This document shows positions 24,965 to 33,297 of a stretch of DNA of 64,000 nt, one piece after another. Numbering within the stretch: the stretch's first letter is position 1; each line of letters starts with the position of its first letter. The notes under the pieces were generated by a model. The model made no database searches, was not told the DNA's origin, and saw nothing but the letters and a program-made list of their open reading frames with translations. The position numbers were made by a program, and so were the translations under genes. The stretch covers positions 26,818 through 90,817 of the forward strand of contig NZ_JAJCYB010000122.1 in assembly GCF_029263155.1 (NCBI RefSeq). The letters are read 5' to 3'. The stretch comes from Pseudonocardia sp. (GTDB lineage: Bacteria > Actinomycetota > Actinomycetes > Mycobacteriales > Pseudonocardiaceae).

Positions 24965-25465
24965 TCAGCGGCCGTGCAGCGCGCTGCCCTCCGTCCCGGG
25001 CAGCGAGTAGCCGCGGTCGGCGTAGGGGAAACCGTCGAGCTCCGTGGTCTCCGGACGCTGCTGGTAGTAGGAGCGGATCTCGCGGATGCGGCCGTCGGTG
25101 GCGAAGGTGAACCACTCCGCCCCGCGGGTGGCCACCCGCTCGGGGGCGCCGTCCGGGCGCCAGAACATCGTCCACTCGATCACCGCCTCCCCCGCACCGA
25201 CCAGGGCGTGGTCCACGACCCAGCGGGCCGCGATCATCCCGGCGACCTTGCGCCAGTACCGCGCGAGGTGGTCCGCGCCGTGGACCGGCGCCGACCCGAC
25301 GTTCGGCGCGAGGAACCAGTGCACCACCGCCGGATCGAGCGTGGTGAGCATCAGGTCGACATCGCCCGCCGAGCAGCCGTCGTAGTAGCGGATGATCGTG
25401 TCCAGCGCGGTTCCCGCGCGTGCGGGCTCGTTCGTCGCCGCCGGTCCGCCCGCAAGCTCGCTCAT
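24965..25465 (-). CDS. SnoaL/NTF2-like domain protein
   Basis: A 166-aa protein with the cone-shaped NTF2 pattern: TIIRYYDGCSAGDVDLMLTTLDPAVVHWFLAP, then HLARYWRKVAGMI, AVIEWTMFWRP and a closing EWFTFATDGRIREIRSYYQ. Such proteins bind or isomerise small molecules (SnoaL cyclases, steroid isomerases) or only dimerise. It is divergent from the DUF4191 gene and co-directional with the LLM monooxygenases. The start is ATG 25465; function is unassigned. Confidence 0.82.
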   Translation of the reverse strand: MSELAGGPAATNEPARAGTALDTIIRYYDGCSAGDVDLMLTTLDPAVVHWFLAPNVGSAPVHGADHLARYWRKVAGMIAARWVVDHALVGAGEAVIEWTMFWRPDGAPERVATRGAEWFTFATDGRIREIRSYYQQRPETTELDGFPYADRGYSLPGTEGSALHGR

Positions 25466-25486
25466 GGCCGCAGTCTGCCGGACCCG

Positions 25487-25492
25487 TATCCT
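25487..25492 (+). promoter_or_regulatory. -10 element of the DUF4191 gene (leaderless)
   Basis: TATCCT, 7 bases before ATG 25500; no Shine-Dalgarno sequence is present. Confidence 0.6.
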
Positions 25493-25499
25493 GGACCGC

Positions 25500-26231
25500 A
25501 TGGCCGCTGGGAAGCCCGACAAGGCAGCGAAGAAGGCAGCACGGCAGCAGAAGCGTGCTGCGGCGAAGGCACGGCGCGGCCAGATCTGGCAGGCGTTCAC
25601 GATGCAGCGCAAGGAGGACAAGGCGCTCATCCCGTGGATGCTCGGCGCCTTCCTCGGCGCCGTCGCGCTCGCCGTCGGCATCGGGGCGATCTTCGGCATC
25701 TGGCTGATCCTGCTCCCCATCGGCATCGCCGTCGGCGCGCTCGCGGCGATCAGCATCTTCGGCCGCCGGGTGCAGCGCAACGTCTACAGCAAGGCCGACG
25801 GGCAGCCCGGCGCCGCGGGCTGGGCGCTGGACAACCTCCGCGGCCAGTGGCGGGTCACCCAGGCCGTCGCCGGCACCACCCACCTCGACGCCGTGCACCG
25901 GGTGATCGGCCGCCCCGGCATCGTCTTCGTCGCCGAGGGCGCCCCGCACCGGGTCAAGGGCCTGCTGGCACAGGAGAAGAAGCGCACCGCACGCGTGGCG
26001 GGCACCACCCCGATCTACGACGTCGTCGTCGGCAACGAGGAGGGGCAGGTGCCGCTCAAGCGCCTGCAGCGCCACCTCATGAAGCTGCCGCGCAACATCT
26101 CCCCGGCCCAGATGGAATCGCTGGAGGCCCGCCTGTCCGCCCTCGGGTCCCGCGCGGCCGCGATGCCGAAGGGCCCCATGCCGGCCGGCGCGAAGCTGCG
26201 CAGCGTGCAGCGCACGGCCCGCCGCCGCTGA
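25500..26231 (+). CDS. DUF4191 family membrane protein
   Basis: A 243-aa protein with a very basic N-terminus (Lys/Ala/Arg-rich, ~30 residues), two close membrane helices (IPWMLGAFLGAVALAVGIGAI and WLILLPIGIAVGALAAISIF), then a soluble domain with GRPGIVFVAEGAPHRVKGLLAQEKKR and PLKRLQRHLMKLPRNISPAQMESLE. This is the Rv2219 family, encoded near glnA1 in mycobacteria as here. The function is not known to me. The start follows from the leaderless promoter. Confidence 0.9.
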   Translation: MAAGKPDKAAKKAARQQKRAAAKARRGQIWQAFTMQRKEDKALIPWMLGAFLGAVALAVGIGAIFGIWLILLPIGIAVGALAAISIFGRRVQRNVYSKADGQPGAAGWALDNLRGQWRVTQAVAGTTHLDAVHRVIGRPGIVFVAEGAPHRVKGLLAQEKKRTARVAGTTPIYDVVVGNEEGQVPLKRLQRHLMKLPRNISPAQMESLEARLSALGSRAAAMPKGPMPAGAKLRSVQRTARRR

Positions 26232-26242
26232 CGGCCCGGCCC

Positions 26243-26297
26243 CGCAACCAACGGCACTTCCGTCCACTTTTGGTGGACGGGGGTGCCGTTCGTCGCG
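26243..26297. repeat. dispersed palindrome, CGCAACGAACGGCAC family, copy 2
   Basis: CGCAACCAACGGCAC (26243-26257) pairs with 26283-26297, with an inner CGTCCAC / GTGGACG pair at 26261-26267 and 26273-26279. It lies between the convergent DUF4191 and GyrI-like genes and is related to the element at 22372-22426. Confidence 0.75.
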
Positions 26298-26334
26298 TCC
26301 GCGCCGGACAGGCGCGCGAACGCCCCGATCGGCA

Positions 26335-26844
26335 TCAGCCCGTCCATACGGGGACACTCAGGACGGCGCGGTTGTCCCCGGGCGCCGTGGTGCCCGGGTC
26401 GGTCAGGTAGACCTCGGTGTGCGGTCCGGCCGGGCGCAGTCCACGCCCGGCGACGTGGGCGTACAGCGCGGCCAGCGACGGCTTCTCGTCGGCGTAGGGG
26501 CCCCGGTGCACGAGCTGGGCCACCCGCTGCTCCGGGTGCGCGCGCAGCTCGACCGGGGCGCCGAACCGGGCGGCCGCGGTGCTCACGGCGTCGGCGGTGC
26601 GGCCGGGCGGGGCCGGCACGGCGAGGGTCCAGTGCCAGCCGCCGGGGGCGTCGAGGTCGAACCGCAGGGCGTCCCCGTCCTGGGCGTAGGTGCCCTCCAG
26701 CGGCACGTCGTCGGTGGCCCCGAGGGCGGCGCGGACCGCGAACAGGGCCCGCACGGCGGCGGTGAACGCCGGATCCTCGGGGGCGCCGCGGCCGTCGACG
26801 ACGAGCAGGGCGCGGGCGGGCACGGTGGCGAGTGAGATGTCCAT
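26335..26844 (-). CDS. GyrI-like small-molecule-binding domain protein
   Basis: A 169-aa protein of the SRPBCC-like GyrI/SOUL fold found as the effector domain of AraC/MerR activators, here without a DNA-binding part. Supporting pieces are LATVPARALLVVDGRG (strand 1), VPLEGTYAQDG, WHWTLAVPAP, VAQLVHRGPYADEKPSLAALYAHVAGRGL and the closing HTEVYLTDPGTTAPGDNRAVLSVPV. It probably binds a hydrophobic or cationic ligand. It lies in the same direction as the RDD gene, 55 bases downstream of it. Confidence 0.82.
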   Translation of the reverse strand: MDISLATVPARALLVVDGRGAPEDPAFTAAVRALFAVRAALGATDDVPLEGTYAQDGDALRFDLDAPGGWHWTLAVPAPPGRTADAVSTAAARFGAPVELRAHPEQRVAQLVHRGPYADEKPSLAALYAHVAGRGLRPAGPHTEVYLTDPGTTAPGDNRAVLSVPVWTG

Positions 26845-26899
26845 GGCCAGCAGGTTCCGATCTCCCGCACGGGGAGGGTCAAGCCGGTGTGCGCTCCGC

Positions 26900-27358
26900 T
26901 CACGCCCGGGTGCGGACGACGACGGTGGAGGTGGCGCGGTCGTGCCAGCCGCGGCCGTCGGGGTCGCGGACCAGCGGCGGCACGACGACCGCGATCAGCG
27001 CCGTGCGCAGCACCGCGCGCGGCACCCCCACGACCGCCGCCCCGCCCAGCGACGCGACGCGGATGCCCACGGCCGTCATCCCGGCGCTCGCGCCGAACAC
27101 CGCGACCGGCGCGGCCGTCAGCAGGAACCAGATGCCGAGCACGGTGAACGGCGCCGACGCGACCTCCGGGCCGGTGAACAGGGTGGCGATGAGGTAGCCC
27201 AGCAACCAGTCGACGGTCAGCGCGGCGAGCCTGCGCCCGAACCCGGCCACGGAGCTGACACCATCGGCGGGCAACCCCAGCCGCTCCCCGGGGTAGGCAC
27301 CCGCCGCAGGGTGTGACGAGCTCGATCCGGGAAGCCAGGTGTCGATCCAGCGGGCCAT
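26900..27358 (-). CDS. RDD family membrane protein
   Basis: A 152-aa membrane protein: the RDD start GFGRRLAALTVDWLLGYLIATL with the R-x6-D pattern, a second helix around LGIWFLLTAAPVAVFGASAGMTAVG, and the third in VPRAVLRTALIAVVVPPLVRD. The equivalent of Mycobacterium Rv2219A, next to glnA1. ATG 27358 lies 6 bases after TAGGCT, so it is leaderless. Transport activity (Na+/H+ antiport) is known for some RDD proteins but cannot be inferred here. Confidence 0.88.
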   Translation of the reverse strand: MARWIDTWLPGSSSSHPAAGAYPGERLGLPADGVSSVAGFGRRLAALTVDWLLGYLIATLFTGPEVASAPFTVLGIWFLLTAAPVAVFGASAGMTAVGIRVASLGGAAVVGVPRAVLRTALIAVVVPPLVRDPDGRGWHDRATSTVVVRTRA

Positions 27359-27364
27359 GTGACC

Positions 27365-27370
27365 AGCCTA
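27365..27370 (-). promoter_or_regulatory. -10 element of the RDD gene (leaderless)
   Basis: TAGGCT on the minus strand, 6 bases before ATG 27358. Confidence 0.55.
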
Positions 27371-27497
27371 TGCGGCACGGGACCCGCCACATCCCGGGTG
27401 ACCCCGTTAACCTCTGCGAAACGAGCGAGTGACCGACGGGCAACACCGCCGTCCTAGCGTCGCCCGCAACTACGGTCGTTCGAAGGAGACATCGAGG

Positions 27498-28919
<1,422 letters not shown>

Positions 28920-28955
28920 TCCCAGCGGGTTCGTGACCTGCTGAGCAGCCCCGGA

Positions 28956-29011
28956 AACGGTGGTTGACCTGCGCAGATGCCTTCCGGCGTCGGCCGGCGT
29001 CAACCACCGTT
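28956..29011 (+). terminator. hairpin downstream of glnA
   Basis: AACGGTGGTTGAC (28956-28968) pairs perfectly with 28999-29011 across a 30-nt loop that contains a second GC-rich palindrome. The rest of the gap to 29168 holds no gene. Confidence 0.65.
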
Positions 29012-29168
29012 CCTCGTTCCACCCTGGTCGAGGTCAACGGCGGGGACCTGCCGGCGGGAGCGGGTCTGGCGCCGAGGATCTCGAAAGGGACCCGTATCGG
29101 GCACCAGCTCGGCGGCCGGGTGACCGCGACGCCGTACCCGTTGTCCGGCGGCGGCGATCCGGCGGATC

Positions 29169-29786
29169 TCAGGCCGGCGGGTACGGCGAGCCGCGCAGCA
29201 GGGAGGCCAGGTGCACGGCGTTCGTCGTCATCGTCGCGATCGTGCTGCGGACCGCCTCGGGCGTCTGGTCGAGATCCTTGAAGTCGGTGCCGGTCATCGC
29301 CTCGCCGTTCCAGTACACGGCGCCCTGCGCGGGCACGGTGAAGCCCGCGTCGCCGAGGCCCTGGAACAGGTCCGCGGTGATCTTGTGAGCGCCGTCCTCG
29401 TTGCCGACGACGGTGGTCAGCGCGACCTTGCCGAACACCAGCGGGCGTCCCTCGCCGTCCATCTCGGACAGCTCGGCGTCGAGCCGCTCCAGCACGCGGT
29501 TGGCGACGCTGCTCATCTGCCCCACCCACGTCGGAGTGGCGACGACGAGGATGTCGGCGGCCAGCATCTGCTCGCGGACGGCGGGCCACTCGTCACCCTC
29601 CCCCATGTCCTTGTCCACGCCGGGCCGGATGTCGAGGTCGACGAGCCGGACGCTCGGCCCGGTGACACCCCGCTCGTTCAGCGCGGCCAGCACCTGGTCG
29701 ACCATGAGCTGGGTGCTCGACTCGGCCGGCGACGGGGTGAGGGTGCAGGTGAGGGCGAGCGCGGTCAGCGGTGTCGAGGCCGTCAT
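29169..29786 (-). CDS. flavodoxin-like NAD(P)H-dependent oxidoreductase
   Basis: A 205-aa FMN-binding protein. The phosphate loop is CTLTPSPAESSTQLMVDQVL, the second loop is ILVVATPTWVGQMSSVANRVLERLD, and VALTTVVGNEDGAHKITADLFQGLGDAGF is the typical third segment. It belongs to the WrbA/NADPH-dependent FMN reductase superfamily and could reduce quinones or supply reduced flavin; the two LLM monooxygenases 5 kb away need such a partner, but nothing links them directly. ATG 29786 lies divergently from the Rieske/DUF2231 gene. Confidence 0.88.
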   Translation of the reverse strand: MTASTPLTALALTCTLTPSPAESSTQLMVDQVLAALNERGVTGPSVRLVDLDIRPGVDKDMGEGDEWPAVREQMLAADILVVATPTWVGQMSSVANRVLERLDAELSEMDGEGRPLVFGKVALTTVVGNEDGAHKITADLFQGLGDAGFTVPAQGAVYWNGEAMTGTDFKDLDQTPEAVRSTIATMTTNAVHLASLLRGSPYPPA

Positions 29787-29859
29787 GACCCGTGCTGTAC
29801 CCGCCGTCGGCGTGTCCATTCGGGTGTTTGATCCCGCCCGCGCGGGCAACTCCGGATCC

Positions 29860-30729
29860 ATGGGTCTCTCGGAAGCACTGACAGTCGTCGAGCGGGCACG
29901 GGCGCTGGACCGGCCGGCGGCGGCGGCCCGGACGGCAGTGCAGCGGGTACTGCGCAACCAGGCGGTCAAGGACGCCCTGCACGGGGTGTGGCTGGGCCAT
30001 CCGCTGCATCCCTCGCTGGCCCAGTTCACGCTCGGGTCGCTCGTGTCGGCGTCGCTGCTCGATGCGGTGGGCGGGCGGCAGCGCGAGTCCAGCACCCTGA
30101 TCGCGGCCGGGCTCGCCACCACCGTGCCCACGGTCGCCGCGGGCTGGGCCGACTACGCCGACAGCCACGAGGAGCAGCAGCGGGTCGGCATCGTGCACGC
30201 GGCGCTGAACACCACCGCGGTCGCCTGCTACTCCGCGGCGCTCGTGACGCGCACGCGGGGCGGCACCGGCCGAACCGCGTCGCTGACCGGCGGCGTGCTC
30301 GCGGGGCTCGGCGCCTACCTGGGCGGGCACCTGTCCTTCCGCCGCGGGCTCGGGCCCAACCAGGCCGAGTCGGTGCCGCACACCGCGTCCGAGGAGTGGC
30401 AGCCGCTCGGCCCGCTCGCCGACATCCCCGACGGGGAGCCGGTGGCGCGCGACGCCGCCGGCACCGCGGTGCTCGTGGTGCGCCGGGGCGAGCACGTCGA
30501 CGTGTGGTCCGACCGCTGCCCGCACCTGTCCGCCCCGCTGCACGAGGGCGAGCTGGACTGCACCACCGGCGCGATCACCTGCCCCTGGCACGGCAGCGCC
30601 TTCCGCGTGGACGACGGCTCGGTGCTGCACGGACCGGCCACGGCCCCGATGCCCGGTTTCGACTCCCGCGTCGTCGACGGGGTGCTGCAGGCGCGCGTGC
30701 GCACCTTCCCCGGCGTACCGGCCGGCTGA
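29860..30729 (+). CDS. Rieske [2Fe-2S] protein with DUF2231 membrane domain
   Basis: A 289-aa fusion. The N-terminal ~165 residues are a DUF2231 membrane domain (LHGVWLGHPLHPSLAQFTLGSLVSASLLDAVGG, TTVPTVAAGWADYADS, VHAALNTTAVACYSAAL). The C-terminal ~110 residues are a Rieske ferredoxin with CPHLSAPLHEG and CPWHGSAF supplying the Cys/His ligands. It is probably a membrane electron carrier; the partner is unknown. ATG 29860 is chosen; GTG 29809 upstream is possible but would overlap the divergent promoter region. Confidence 0.88.
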   Translation: MGLSEALTVVERARALDRPAAAARTAVQRVLRNQAVKDALHGVWLGHPLHPSLAQFTLGSLVSASLLDAVGGRQRESSTLIAAGLATTVPTVAAGWADYADSHEEQQRVGIVHAALNTTAVACYSAALVTRTRGGTGRTASLTGGVLAGLGAYLGGHLSFRRGLGPNQAESVPHTASEEWQPLGPLADIPDGEPVARDAAGTAVLVVRRGEHVDVWSDRCPHLSAPLHEGELDCTTGAITCPWHGSAFRVDDGSVLHGPATAPMPGFDSRVVDGVLQARVRTFPGVPAG

Positions 30730-30784
30730 GCCGGGCACACCGTCCGGGAGCCGGATCGCACCACGGGCGGACGACCGCGCGGGT

Positions 30785-31063
30785 TCAGCCCGGCTCCCCC
30801 CGGTACTTGCGGTACAGGATCCACAGCAGGTCGACCAGCGCGACGACGCCGACCACGGCCAGCGCGACGGCGAACCAGACCAGGTCGGCCCGTACGGCCA
30901 GCACCGCGCCGACCACGCAGAACACCAGCCCGAACGCGGCGAGAACGGCCCGCAGGGTCAGCGCGCTCAACCCTGGCGTCGAGCCGCCGACGCCCGCCGT
31001 CGGATCGTGGTAGCCGGGGAGGCCACGCTCGTAGTCGGCGCGGGTCCGGCGTCGAGCAGCCAT
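30785..31063 (-). CDS. small two-helix membrane protein, unknown
   Basis: A 92-aa protein with a basic N-terminus (MAARRRTRADYERGLPGYHDP), then two hydrophobic helices (LRAVLAAFGLVFCVVGAVLAV and LVWFAVALAVVGVVALVDLLW) and a short basic tail. The start is ATG 31063 with GAGGAG about 7 bases upstream. It converges on the Rieske gene. I do not recognise a named family. Confidence 0.72.
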   Translation of the reverse strand: MAARRRTRADYERGLPGYHDPTAGVGGSTPGLSALTLRAVLAAFGLVFCVVGAVLAVRADLVWFAVALAVVGVVALVDLLWILYRKYRGEPG

Positions 31064-31181
31064 CGTCGTCTCCTCTCGGTGCTGCGGATGCTGACGGCAA
31101 TCGACTACCCGATCCCCGTACCGCCAACCCGGTCCGGCGGGAGGCCCCACGCACCCGCGATGCGGTCCGGGTCCTGGCCGA

Positions 31182-31832
31182 TCAGGCCTCCGGCCCATCG
31201 AGCTCCGCCGCGAGCTCGTCGTCGAGGGCGATCCGGACCAGGCCGGCGGCGAGCCGCGCGAGGTCGCCCGCCGGCACCAGCCCGGCGAGCCCGTCGCCGT
31301 CGTCGGGCAGGCCGATGCGGCGTGCTCCGTCGAGCACCTTGCCGTCGAGGGACGGTCGCAGCTGTGGCCACACCGCCTGCGCCTCGCGGCAGAAGATGTC
31401 GGCACCGACCGGTCCGATGCGCGGGATCTCGCCGAGCAGCCCCCGGATGCGTCCCGGATCGCCCCCGGCGTGGTCGCGCAGCATGCGCAGGTCACCCCGG
31501 TAGCGGTCCAGGACGAGGGTCGCCCCGTCGCCGAGCGCCGTCGCGGTGCTCTCGTCGTAGCGGCGGTAGTGAGCCCGACCGAGCGCGTCGACCCGCTGCT
31601 GCCAGGTCGCGTCGCGCATCCGGCGCGCGGTACCCATGCCGGCGCGGGTCAGCTCGGCCGCCGCGTCCACCGCGAGGCCGCTGGAGATCCGGGTCGACAG
31701 CAGGACCGCGAGCACCAGCAGCCGGTAGAGCGGGGCGGGCTTGTCGGCGAGCCGGATCCCCGCCTCGTCGGCGAAGGTCCGGCCCGCACGTCGGAGCACG
31801 GCGTCGGCGGTCTGCGACCGGTGGCTTCCCAT
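31182..31832 (-). CDS. HhH-type endonuclease III-like protein
   Basis: A 216-aa helical protein: YRLLVLAVLLSTRISSGLAVDAAAELTRAG, then the helix-hairpin-helix IRGLLGEIPRIGPVGADIFCREAQ followed by WPQLRPSLDGKVLDGARRIGLP. It resembles the HhH-GPD superfamily, but the C-terminal [4Fe-4S] cluster motif of Nth is missing and the catalytic Lys/Asp are not clear, so glycosylase activity is uncertain. Annotated relatives are simply called endonuclease. The start is ATG 31832. Confidence 0.75.
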   Translation of the reverse strand: MGSHRSQTADAVLRRAGRTFADEAGIRLADKPAPLYRLLVLAVLLSTRISSGLAVDAAAELTRAGMGTARRMRDATWQQRVDALGRAHYRRYDESTATALGDGATLVLDRYRGDLRMLRDHAGGDPGRIRGLLGEIPRIGPVGADIFCREAQAVWPQLRPSLDGKVLDGARRIGLPDDGDGLAGLVPAGDLARLAAGLVRIALDDELAAELDGPEA

Positions 31833-31903
31833 GGTCGGCCTGTACCCGGACCGGGCGCGGCCATGCAGCGGACGAAGGGCTCTCCCGTCCGTCCCGGCCG
31901 CGG

Positions 31904-32665
31904 CTAGGTGAGGATCTCCGCGCCGTCGGCGGTGATGGCGATCGTGTGCTCGCTGTGCGCGGTCCGGCAACCCGTCGCGCTGCGGAGTGTCCAGCCGTCC
32001 ACGTCGGTGACGAGTTCGGTCGTGTCCGCCATGACCCACGGCTCCAGGGCCAGCAGCAGCCCCGGACGCAGCGTGTATCCGCGACCGGGCCGTCCGGTGT
32101 TCGCGATGTGCGGGTCCTGGTGCATCGTGGCGCCGACGCCGTGCCCGCCGAACTCGGTGCTGATCGGGTACCCGGCCTCACCGAGGACCGTGCCGATGGC
32201 ATGGGAGATGTCGCCGACACGCGCTCCCGGGCCTGCCGCGGCGATACCCGCGTGCAGCGCACGTTCGGTCGCGCTGATCATCGCGACGCTCTCCGGGGGC
32301 TGCGCGTCGCCCACGACGAAGCTGATGGCGGAGTCCGCGACGACCCCGCCCGTGGACACCGCGAGATCGAGGGACAGCAGGTCACCGTCGACGAGCGCGT
32401 AGTCGTGGGGACGGCCGTGGAGCACCGCGTCGTTGACCGACGTGCAGATGTGGTGGCCGAACGGCCCACGCCCGAACGGCGGCTCGTAGTCGACATAGCA
32501 GGACACCGCCCCGTTCTCGACGATCATGGACCGCGCCCACCGGTCGATGTCCAGGAGATTCGTGCCCACCGAAATGCGGCTCTTCAGCGTCCGCAGGACG
32601 TGGGCGACCAGAGCGCCGGTCCGCCTGGCCCGGGGCAGGTCGGTCGGTGCCAAGATTTCGATCAT
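31904..32665 (-). CDS. map: type I methionine aminopeptidase
   Basis: Removes initiator Met from nascent proteins. The 253-aa catalytic domain keeps all metal ligands by position: Asp in LSLDLAVSTGG, Asp in VVADSAISF, His in GHGVGATMHQDPHI, Glu in LALEPWVM and Glu in HSEHTIAIT; the substrate His is in FGHHICTSVND. The LALEPWVM segment differs from the usual F-T-I-E-P and the protein is divergent from housekeeping MetAPs, so it may be an accessory copy. It faces an XRE regulator gene across a 61-bp region with direct repeats and has its own Shine-Dalgarno sequence GGAGG. Confidence 0.88.
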   Translation of the reverse strand: MIEILAPTDLPRARRTGALVAHVLRTLKSRISVGTNLLDIDRWARSMIVENGAVSCYVDYEPPFGRGPFGHHICTSVNDAVLHGRPHDYALVDGDLLSLDLAVSTGGVVADSAISFVVGDAQPPESVAMISATERALHAGIAAAGPGARVGDISHAIGTVLGEAGYPISTEFGGHGVGATMHQDPHIANTGRPGRGYTLRPGLLLALEPWVMADTTELVTDVDGWTLRSATGCRTAHSEHTIAITADGAEILT

Positions 32666-32686
32666 GTGCGCCTCCGCGTGCCGATA

Positions 32687-32724
32687 ACTATCCCGGCAAT
32701 ACTATCCCGGTACTAGAATCGGGA
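32687..32724. promoter_or_regulatory. operator-like repeats between map and the XRE gene
   Basis: ACTATCCCGG occurs at 32687-32696 and again at 32701-32710, a 14-bp period. TCCCG (32705-32709) and CGGGA (32720-32724) form an inverted pair around the -10 TAGAAT (32714-32719), which sits 7 bases before ATG 32727. Minus-strand TA-rich elements for map overlap the same repeats. A repressor bound here would control both genes, probably the XRE protein itself. Confidence 0.6.
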
Positions 32725-32726
32725 GC

Positions 32727-33056
32727 ATGGTCAGGTTGCCGCTCACGGCCGCGGAGGTCGAGCGAGGACAGCGCCTCGGTGCCCTGCTGCGTCGAGCCAG
32801 GGGGGAACGTCCGATGCTCGGGGTCGCCCTCGACGCACGCGTCTCGCCGGAGACCCTGCGGAAGATCGAGTCCGGCCGCGTGGCGACCCCCGCCTTCCCG
32901 ACAGTCGCGGCGATCGCCGGTGTCCTCGGGATATCCCTGGACGCCGTGTGGGCCGAGATCAGCGGGCCCGAACGCGGTGTCGAACCGGCCGGCTCCGGTC
33001 ACGGACTCCCCGTCGGCACATCAGGGGCCGGGTCCGGGCGTCCGACAGAGCACTGA
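32727..33056 (+). CDS. XRE-family transcriptional regulator
   Basis: A 109-aa protein with a HTH_XRE domain from ~residue 12 to 75: RLGALLRRARGERPMLGVAL, then DARVSPETLRKIESGRVATPAFPTVAAIAGVLGISLDAVW. The C-terminal ~30 residues are disordered (Gly/Ser/Pro-rich). It is divergent from the methionine aminopeptidase gene, and the shared gap carries repeats expected of an autoregulated operator. No toxin-like partner is adjacent other than map. Confidence 0.88.
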   Translation: MVRLPLTAAEVERGQRLGALLRRARGERPMLGVALDARVSPETLRKIESGRVATPAFPTVAAIAGVLGISLDAVWAEISGPERGVEPAGSGHGLPVGTSGAGSGRPTEH

Positions 33057-33285
33057 CCACACGGACGGAGCGAGGACGGTCGCCGACCCGGCGAGTGGTC
33101 GGCGGGTCCGCAGACCTGGACACGACGTTCGCGAGGGGGCGCTCCCGCGGCGTGCGTGGGGGACGCCGGTGCGCCGCGTCGAGGACCCGCAGGCCGACCT
33201 TCGAGCAATGGTGCCACTCGTCGCCGGTCAGCGACATCTCGTCGACCACTCCCGCTGAGCTGCGGAAATCGTCGGTGGTCGAACG

Positions 33286-33291
33286 TATGAT
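33286..33291 (+). promoter_or_regulatory. -10 element of the DUF222/HNH gene (leaderless)
   Basis: TATGAT, 6 bases before ATG 33298. The rest of the gap from 33057 shows no gene. Confidence 0.55.
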
Positions 33292-33297
33292 CGAGCC

